Origin: Hawksworthiomyces lignivorus
Lineage: Eukaryota; Ascomycota; Sordariomycetes; Ophiostomatales; Ophiostomataceae
Length of the DNA stretch: 64,000 bases
NCBI GenBank assembly: GCA_002917075.1
Contig: NTMA01000085.1
Coordinates: forward strand, 62,001-126,000
Direction: 5' to 3'
Every line of letters begins with the position of its first letter. Positions within the stretch are counted from its first letter, which is position 1. Under the pieces are notes generated by a model. The model was not told the origin of the DNA. It searched no databases and worked only from the letters and a program-made list of their open reading frames with translations. Both the position numbers and the translations under genes were made by a program. Positions 57,064 through 64,000 of this stretch are shown piece by piece.

Positions 57064-60000
57064 ACGCTGTCAATCCAGTAGACGAGATCATTGTGCGAGG
57101 CGAATCCGAGTATCCTTGAAGATCAGGGCGTATCTTTCCATAATAACAAAACAGATGGATGGAGTGGCCGGGCAAGGTAAAGAAGTTTCAAGTTTTAGTA
57201 GACTGTGTAAGGAATAGGGAGCATTTGATGACTTCATGGCCAAATAATAACCATCGAAAAGAGAGGGGTGGGAGAAAGTTTTTCTGGGGGAGGTCGGCCT
57301 TTGATATATTTATATATAGATATTTATATATTTTGGGCATACGAACAAGGTCTCTAGCGCGAAGTGCCATGCATGATTTATACCCTACATGTATGCGTAT
57401 CTGGGCAGGACGGGCTAGCACACACATGGCAGAAACGAGCAGGCACATTGCCACTTTCGGACGGTAATTCGAGGAGCAGCCAATAGCAAAGCACACAGAC
57501 GAGCCTGGTTTGATCTCCCTACGTACTCCAACGACCCGAAGACATTAATCATGATACAATAAGAGGAGGATACTTGCACGCTAAACGGATGAAAGGCGAG
57601 CCGAGGTGGGCTGGCCAAATGGCGACCCTCCAAGATAGCCAACTAAATTGCCCCCCCCCCAACATCACTGTTTACATCGGCGGCCAGATATGCACAATGC
57701 ACCAATGCAGCGGCAGCTTCAGAAATTAGATGCTTTTCCTTTTACTCCTAGATTTATGTGCTACAAGACAAAAAAGGCATCCTACAACTACTAAATCCAG
57801 CGTATGGCTCTAGAAAGACTCGCAAAAACAGCCAAATGTTTGGGTTTCGTACGTGCCTGGGAGATATTAGTTTTGGCAGTCAGGGGATATGATGGAAATT
57901 CTCGCGAAGGCAAGAGAGATATTTGTAAAGGGTAAGGCCATGGGTATTCTCTTTGAGTCTTTCTTGACTTTGCTCTCAAATTGGATGTCGTTTGTGAAAA
58001 GGATTCAAAAAAGTGACCGAGTCAAAGGGAAGAAAAGGGGGGGATGGGGGGACTCACACACCTTACCTCGTACGAGTGCTCACACTTAGTCTGTACATTC
58101 ACATAAATTCCGAAAAAAGTAAAATCACACCATTTCACAGGCCTAAAAAGTCCACACGCATATGGTAGGTGACCAGGACTGTAATATTGTGCGCAGACAA
58201 GGAAGTGAGACATCCAGACCGACCTCCTTGGCACCATGCCAGGTGATGCGATGGTGTTCTACGCATACATCACCAATCTACTCCGTATTTGTAGCCTCGG
58301 CGCCTGTGCCAAAAGTGAACGCAAGTACCAAAGCAGCTCCTCCGCGCGGATGCCACCTGGGAATACAGGGAAACACATCCCAGGCCTCCCATTGCATGAC
58401 TGCCGCATCATCCACCAGAAGACAAACATTAGGTATGAAGGCCCAACCCGTAAGTAATTCATCGCCTCCGACGGCCTCCTCCCACATCCTCTTCCAAGTT
58501 CGAGCATGTCCTCTGTACGAATTTCTTACGCAGAACGAACGCCGCCGCGACCTGACCTGGCCTCCGAGGCCTAGTTAGCAGATTTCTAACCATTTTTGAA
58601 CCAGAATTGAACTCAGCTCAGCTTCGTGTCGGCTTCGTGAACTGTACTTGTAGGAGTACTCTGTACCAGTAGGGGTAATAAACAGTTGATTGCCTGTGTT
58701 TCAGTAGAAGTTCCACCTGCGTTGCTAGAATCTTCGATGTTTTTCTCCATGACACAACCAATTAGACATAGCAGGATTAATTTATTTCCTGGCCCCACCT
58801 GCGCGAAATAGTTGGCACACTAAAACAATCCATCTTTTTATACCCCGATAATTTAAAATCTGGTCGTTCTACCGCTTAAACGATGCGAATTAGCTGCCTG
58901 CTTGAGAATTATAGGAATTCTATTAATTCGCGTTTTTATTGTAAACTGCCCTTCTTTTTGGTTTTTTATAAATATGTATGGCATTGTTCTTATGCATACA
59001 AATTACAGAGTACCTAGATCCATTTTGGTACATAATATCAGGGGATTGTTTTGGTGGGTCTAGCCAACCGAGTCAAACATTTTCGCCAGGGTGGGCGCCT
59101 CCACACGATAGGTGGTAACGTATGAGCTACGTCACAACCCGCCTTCTTCCCCTTTGCCAAGTATAGGTAGATGTGTACGAGTACTTTACCATGGCCATTG
59201 CTGTAGTCTATATAAACTCATGTTAGTAAAAATACATTATAGTGGAATTAAGCTACAAGTGTTAGCGTCTAATATTTTATGGTTCCTTTGTGTTTGTAAT
59301 CTCATGTACTCTCGCTGTGCGTCCTTTATATCTGACCCTTCTATCACAAGAAGTTATAAGGCCTTTAATTAGTCCTGGTAATATTTTTTTTAAAAGTTTT
59401 AGGGCAGCCAGGTACGTAGAGGGTTGCTGTATCTTGTGGTTTTCGTTATTGTTGTCATCTAAGACTACGATTACGTCTGTAGGAGTGGATTGTTCGCGTA
59501 TTACCAGGCTGTGATGCACGGGGTTAGTCCGACTGTGCTGCGATTATACTGTGTAAAATATCTTCTATCACTGTACACCGTGCTGTAATTCCTCCTTGCT
59601 AAAAGGACTTAGTGCTCACGCTTTAATTAACCGTCCTCCCTGGTTCTAACAGACTCTCGCAGAAACGGTGCCGCCGGAAAGGAAAGCCTCTGATCTCAAG
59701 TGAGGCAAATGAAGCCCGCCAGCCACCCGTTTCCAAGGCCAAGGAGAATTGGACCCGAATCTCCTAAAACATTTTGGCCGCGTTGCTAATTTAACATTTG
59801 AAAAGCTTCATAATGCACTACCGAGCTCCATATTTGACTGTCCGGGAAGAATACATACGTATGGACTCGTTGAAATTCTATAGGCTTGGATTTCAGGTTT
59901 TACTATGAGTCAAACATAATGCGAGTACTACGACTACGGGTAAGACACTACCTTATCTGCTAAAGACCGCTGACGCTGTCCCAGCAAATACTTGAGGATT

Positions 60001-61216
60001 TCCTATATGGACCTATTATTTTTGATGGCTCTCTAGTTTCTAGCCAGGATGATCTCTGCCTGCTGAAATAGTGCATTTAAGCAGCTAGGAATGATTTCTG
60101 GATTGCACAAAGCCCCTCAATATTCCTTATTTCTTCCTTTTGTTCTTATTGACTTATCGTTATCTGGCGCTCCTAGCAACGCAGAAGGTTTATTGACAAC
60201 TCTTAAGGGGGGAAGGGGAGAAAGAAAATAATAAATAAAAAGTAGGGGAGGGGCTCTTGTAAAAAGGTATTCCTTACCCGACAAATTCCGTCGTCCTTCA
60301 TCGCCGTTTATCTTATACACATGTCAGAGTTTAGTACAAGATTACTCGGACAGGCATAATTGAACAGATAGAAGTAGGCAACAATTTGGGCCTTGATCAG
60401 ACGACGAAGTAAATATTTAAGACTATTCCAAAGGTGTTTAGTCATCAGTACTACAGGGTGTTTGGTATATAACACAGACTAGCACAAAAAGTGGCTGGTG
60501 TATTTCTGGTGCTAGCCACTACTATGTTGACCACACATCTGTCCTAGAACACCAGTGACTCATGTAGTATAAAAAGGTACTGTCCACCCCTCACTACAGA
60601 GGACGCTAAAGCAGGGTGGAACACACCTACTGAAAATGATGACCAGAACAATGTCTTCTGCTTGTATATAAGCTGCAAGACAGGTTGGTGTACTAGCTGT
60701 TGATGGGGCCACCGTGCCGTGCCACAGCATAACATACGGCGCCACACGGTCAGAAGTAAATAAAAGGGAGCTATGCGGGTATAACTTCTTTATTCTTTTA
60801 CTTTCGTCTCTGTTTTTCTGCCTTCTCTTTACGTTTGTCATTTTCTTTCATATATGAATTACAGAAATTTAGAAGTAAAAAGCTAAAAAGAAAACATTCG
60901 GTTAAGTTCGTTATGTCAGTTAAAACAAGTTACATAGATGTTCTTTTCTAACATATCTGTTACACATTTAACAATGTAACTACTTCACACACAAACATTC
61001 TTTTAACAAAGTATATACACATAGGCAGGTGTTCATACCTGCCATACTTATTAGCTGAGAAAATATTATACATCTAAACATATGAATCCAGTCCGAGTAG
61101 AAGCTGAGATTTAAATAGAAAAAAAAAAGCCTTTAAACTGAGACGATTATTTCACAACCGTGACCATGCATCTGTTATGCAGTTAACCTTAATCAATCTG
61201 AGAAAATATTATTATT
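57064..61216. other. Gene-poor AT-rich region
   Basis: 4.2 kb without a supported gene. There is a 10-C run at 57651-57660, then long AT-rich stretches (58800-61200). The short frames do not resemble proteins I know. An 80-codon minus frame at 59277-59519 has a coding-like look but no motif. This looks like RIP-degraded repeat DNA. Confidence 0.45.
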
Positions 61217-61335
61217 GAGGGTGGCCCGACTTGAACGGACAGCCTTTGGAAATTTCCTGTCACCTGAAAGGTACGCCGGACTTGAAGGCCACGACCACTG
61301 GAAGCCAACGCGCTAGCCAATTGCGCCACACCCCC
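61217..61335 (-). tRNA. tRNA-like gene, possibly tRNA-Trp(CCA) with intron
   Basis: Minus strand. A seven-pair acceptor stem (GGGGGTG with CACCCTC, one G-T), an A box (TGGCGCAATTGG) with a perfect GCGC/GCGC D stem, and a T arm GTCCG-TTCAAGT-CGGGC (one wobble) frame the gene. The next base is A (position 73). The anticodon stem reads TTGG/CCAA with one mismatch next to the loop. If the loop is TTCCAGT the anticodon is CCA (Trp), and about 46 nt after position 37 would be an intron. The mismatch and the long intron leave open a pseudogene or tRNA-derived repeat. Confidence 0.5.
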
Positions 61336-61941
61336 GATGCTTTCCTTGCAAGTTTGTTGAAAATCCGGCTAACACAAGGCACTAAAAAGCAGGCGAGGAA
61401 AAAGATAAGGTGGATATCATAGGTAGCAACTGTTTTAAATTCCCATGGCGCATTAAAATTTGCTGCAATGAGGCCACAAGCCAAAGATCTCGGGTGCCAG
61501 GCGCTGGGCTAGTCAGCGCCTCTAGATTATTGGGAGGTACTTAGGGAGTAAGACGCGTATTGTTATCCGTATCGAATCTGGGTACTGGAACGCCTTAAGG
61601 AGATATAAAGCTCGCTACTTAGCATCTATGCTTGCACTCTGTTCTTTCCTCTTTTCCCCTTTAAACAGACACCTGCAAGGACACCTGCAACTACCTCTGA
61701 ACATAGAGGTAACGTAATACCTATGCTCCGTAAGACAAGTACTTGTGTCAGGCTCATTCTTTCACAAGGCAAGTGAGTTGCTCCTCAAGTTCTTAAGCTT
61801 GTTCCGAAAACGTATTGCAGGACCCGCAGAGGACCGGTCTCCTTACTGGACACAGACAAGGCGCTGGGCTGCGTTACTAGACAAGGCACTATCGTCATAT
61901 GTACCACGTAATCCACGCTTCATGCTATAACGACCTACGGA
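61336..61941. other. Intergenic stretch without a recognised gene
   Basis: 0.6 kb between the tRNA-like gene and the coding relic. A 61-codon plus frame at 61745-61930 has no features. Nothing else seen. Confidence 0.45.
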
Positions 61942-62500
61942 TTAGTTCTCTATACGCATGAGCTCGTCTTGAGTATATTCAAGCTTCAGGTTGGTAAATT
62001 CCAGTCTCGCCAGACTGTCCTTTAACCCGGCTCGGGCACCCTCGAGCTCCTTATCTGTGAGCTCCTTGCTGGAGCATCATTTCAGCTAGCTAGAGGCTGC
62101 CCTCGCGTCCTTAAACTGAACTTCGGCTAGCTTAATCGCCTCATGAGCGAGCTCTTTCTGAATAAATAGCAAGAAATGCTGAAGAGAGATGCTTCGAGTG
62201 AGCTTCGTGACGTTGAGGAATATTTTTTTTCCTATCTCTTTTATGGAACCAGGTTAGCCGTCTAGAAATGTCATCAAATTCGGCGTGGTATACTTTGACA
62301 ATGGAGAGTGCACTTTCTGGTACTTACTTACAGGAAGGCTCCATTAGGTGCTCTCTAAGCCGAGAGATAAACAACTGCTCCACAAGAGTCTCGAGTATCC
62401 GCTGTCTGGGATTGTTGTTCGTATCCGAGCGACAACAGTAAGCCAGCAAAAGGGAGCTTTCCAGATATCCTCAAAAGTAAGCCGGCCAGGGTAATGATAG
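61942..62500 (-). pseudogene. Degenerate coding relic with coiled-coil C-terminus
   Basis: A long minus-strand frame ends at 61942-61944: KELTDKELEGARAGLKDSLA, then RLEFTNLKLEYTQDELMRIE, clearly helical and coiled-coil-like. Upstream in the same frame are QKELAHEAIKLAEVQFKDAR and LTRSISLQHFLLFIQ, but two stops (TAG and TGA, a few codons apart, possibly once Trp/Arg codons) interrupt it. Further upstream, after a plausible GTAAGT donor, RQRILETLVEQLFISRLREH looks like an earlier exon. I cannot name the family. G-to-A type stops are what RIP would produce. Confidence 0.5.
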
Positions 62501-62721
62501 AAGGGCGATATTACTCTACTCTAACTAACCCGAACCAAGGATAAATACTGCTCTGCTTATTCTACCGAGCGTGGGCTCGTACTTTTCAATACTTGCTCGT
62601 GTTAAGTGTGCCGACATTCTCGTTTGCTAAGAACTTTCACCCTTATTTTATATCGCCCCCGACACGCTTATACTTAATGCCCTTCACACTAATGGCTGCT
62701 CGTATGCTCCTTTCTCATCAG

Positions 62722-63886
62722 TCAGGATGCATTTCCTTTAGCCATCCGAAGTACAATAGTAGTCCACTCATCCAAGTCCTCCTTCGGCAAGCCGAGTATA
62801 TCATTACTCAACTTGGACTCGTAATTCCCGCCGCCGTTGGGATAAAATATGCGTGTATACAGCGAAAGGACAAATCCTGGGCGATCTCCCTTCCGTATCC
62901 TCTCCATCCCAGTCTGGTACCGCTCGACGTGATTATGTTGTTCAATATTCCAGTCTTCGTCGTTTGTCCCAGTCACTCGCTTCACACTCTCAAATATGTC
63001 TCTCTGGCTAACTAGAAAGCTACTGATGTAACAGCACCCGTTGAAATACCGCGACAGCGTGAGTTTTTCATCCTTGTCGTCCAGTGGCAAGATCGGAAGG
63101 CTTAAAAGTGCAGCAATTCCCCGTCCACACTATTTTCGGTGTTAGTTTGATATATAAAATATACGTATGCCTGGACGAGTTAGGGTTTGAGCCCAAAGCC
63201 CCGTCGTAAAACTAAAACAACAAATTAGCCGCGAAAATACAACGTACCTGTTGAAAAGTGGACGTGTTGATCTTCTCGTCCCCTTCGTCAACAAACTCAA
63301 CCCGTTGGTTGACAAAGTCGAAGCCGTACTTTTCCGGCCCACCCCCAAGACTGTATTCAAACCAAAACCCCGTCCCCAATAGCAAACACGTCATTCCTAG
63401 CTCCCGGACCTCCCGTATAGCCTTTCTCCTGCGCTCACCGAGGTCAATATCCGCCATCAGCGCCTCGTTAAGAGGGTCTACCCCATGTGCGTTAGGCATG
63501 ATGTATGGCACATCCGCCATGGCCGCCGCGCGGAGGAGTTTGCTTTGCGTGTCTGATGGTGCCGAGAGGGGCAGGGTGATGATTAGGGCGTCATGACCGC
63601 GAAGCGCAGCTGTTAGACCCGCCATATCGTCGTAGGAGATGTCAGCCCGAACCACGCCTGTAGGCAGGGCGGTCGCGCTGTCCCGCCGAGTGATGGCCGT
63701 TATGCGATGTTTGCTCGTCTTTAGGAGGTGCTCAGTGAAATATCTACCGATTTGGCCGTTCGCCTGGGGTTGTTAGACTGCTGGAGCTAAATGGCGGGAA
63801 AGAGAAGATCATACTCCCACAATGGCAACCCTCTCGATGCGGTTAGTAAAGCCTTCGGGCTGGTCTTTGGCATATTTTAGAGACAT
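62722..63886 (-). CDS. NmrA-like / isoflavone-reductase-type NAD(P)-binding protein
   Basis: Three exons: 63815-63886, 63248-63763 and 62722-63129; 331 aa. The introns are 63764-63814 (GTATGA; branch CTAAC) and 63130-63247 (GTACGT...AATAG). The first junction rebuilds the dinucleotide loop VAIVGANGQIGRYF (about 20-33). ITAITRRDSATALP follows as strand 2, with a basic residue pair suggesting NADP preference. ALIITLPL, ADVPYIMPNAHG and LGTGFWFEYSLGG are typical of the NmrA/PCBER branch of atypical short-chain dehydrogenases. The C-terminus ends GLPKEDLDEWTTIVLRMAK, also typical. Such proteins are either reductases of aromatic metabolites or redox sensors; which applies here is unknown. The middle exon-exon join (STFQQ to CGRGIAALLSLP) is well supported by frame and acceptor. 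Confidence 0.85.
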
Positions 63887-64000
63887 GGCGAGTCCTTGAT
63901 GTGATGGCTTAGATGAAGGCAGTTCTGTGTATTCTTAGAGTAACTGTATTGTGTTCTTATATCGGGTTAGTGGATCACGTTAGAGAACATTCGGAATTCG
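63887..64000. other. 5' flank of the NmrA-like gene
   Basis: The right edge of the window, presumably promoter sequence of the minus-strand NmrA-like gene. Too short to say more. Confidence 0.5.

Noticed and set aside
1..64000. CRISPR arrays, bacterial operons or prophage
   Set aside because: Spliceosomal introns and fungal protein families throughout; no regularly spaced short repeats were seen.

Overview
The window is nuclear DNA of a filamentous ascomycete (Pezizomycotina). The evidence is the gene content and the gene structure. Genes include HET-domain proteins, a HET-NACHT receptor, Zn2Cys6 and bHLH regulators, a Dal5-type permease, an NmrA-like protein and a CAP protein. Introns are short (about 49-118 nt) with GTRNGT-like donors and CTAAC/CTGAC-like branch points. 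I cannot place the genus; Sordariomycetes or a related class is only a guess. GC-rich single-copy genes alternate with AT-rich stretches holding repeats, relics and transition-biased duplicates, as expected after repeat-induced point mutation (RIP).

Layout: 1-11 kb holds housekeeping genes: the 3' end of an Afi1/MesA-type polarity gene, S-formylglutathione hydrolase, a small secreted Cys-rich protein, a GNAT-domain protein and the Pfs2/WDR33 polyadenylation factor. 11.5-14 kb has a HET-domain protein. 17-21 kb has two convergent membrane-enzyme genes, DGAT1 and isoprenylcysteine methyltransferase. 21.9-25.5 kb encodes an 1163-aa protein of a large unnamed fungal family. 26-27.6 kb holds an intronless GC-rich M81/MlrC-type metallopeptidase that looks bacterial in origin. 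29.7-31.7 kb encodes a CAP (PR-1/Pry-like) protein on a very long Ser-rich stalk.

31.7-38 kb is a decayed zone with a duplicated repeat, a nitrilase pseudogene, a broken sugar transporter and a small assembly gap. 38.1-41.6 kb encodes a complete two-exon HET-NACHT-ankyrin receptor ending in about ten diverged ~31-aa repeats; related ~97-bp repeats lie on both sides of it. 43-53 kb holds a multi-pass membrane protein with one frameshift, a Dal5-family permease, a Zn2Cys6 regulator and a flavin monooxygenase. The last three may form a small nitrogen-responsive catabolic cluster. 53-64 kb is gene-poor: one bHLH regulator, one tRNA-like gene, a degenerate coding relic and an NmrA-like gene near the right edge.

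The best candidates for new biology are the HET-NACHT-repeat receptor, the M81 gene as an apparent inter-kingdom transfer, and the myristoylation-motif 1163-aa protein. All gene models are read by eye from splice signals and family conservation; none was tested against transcripts or databases.
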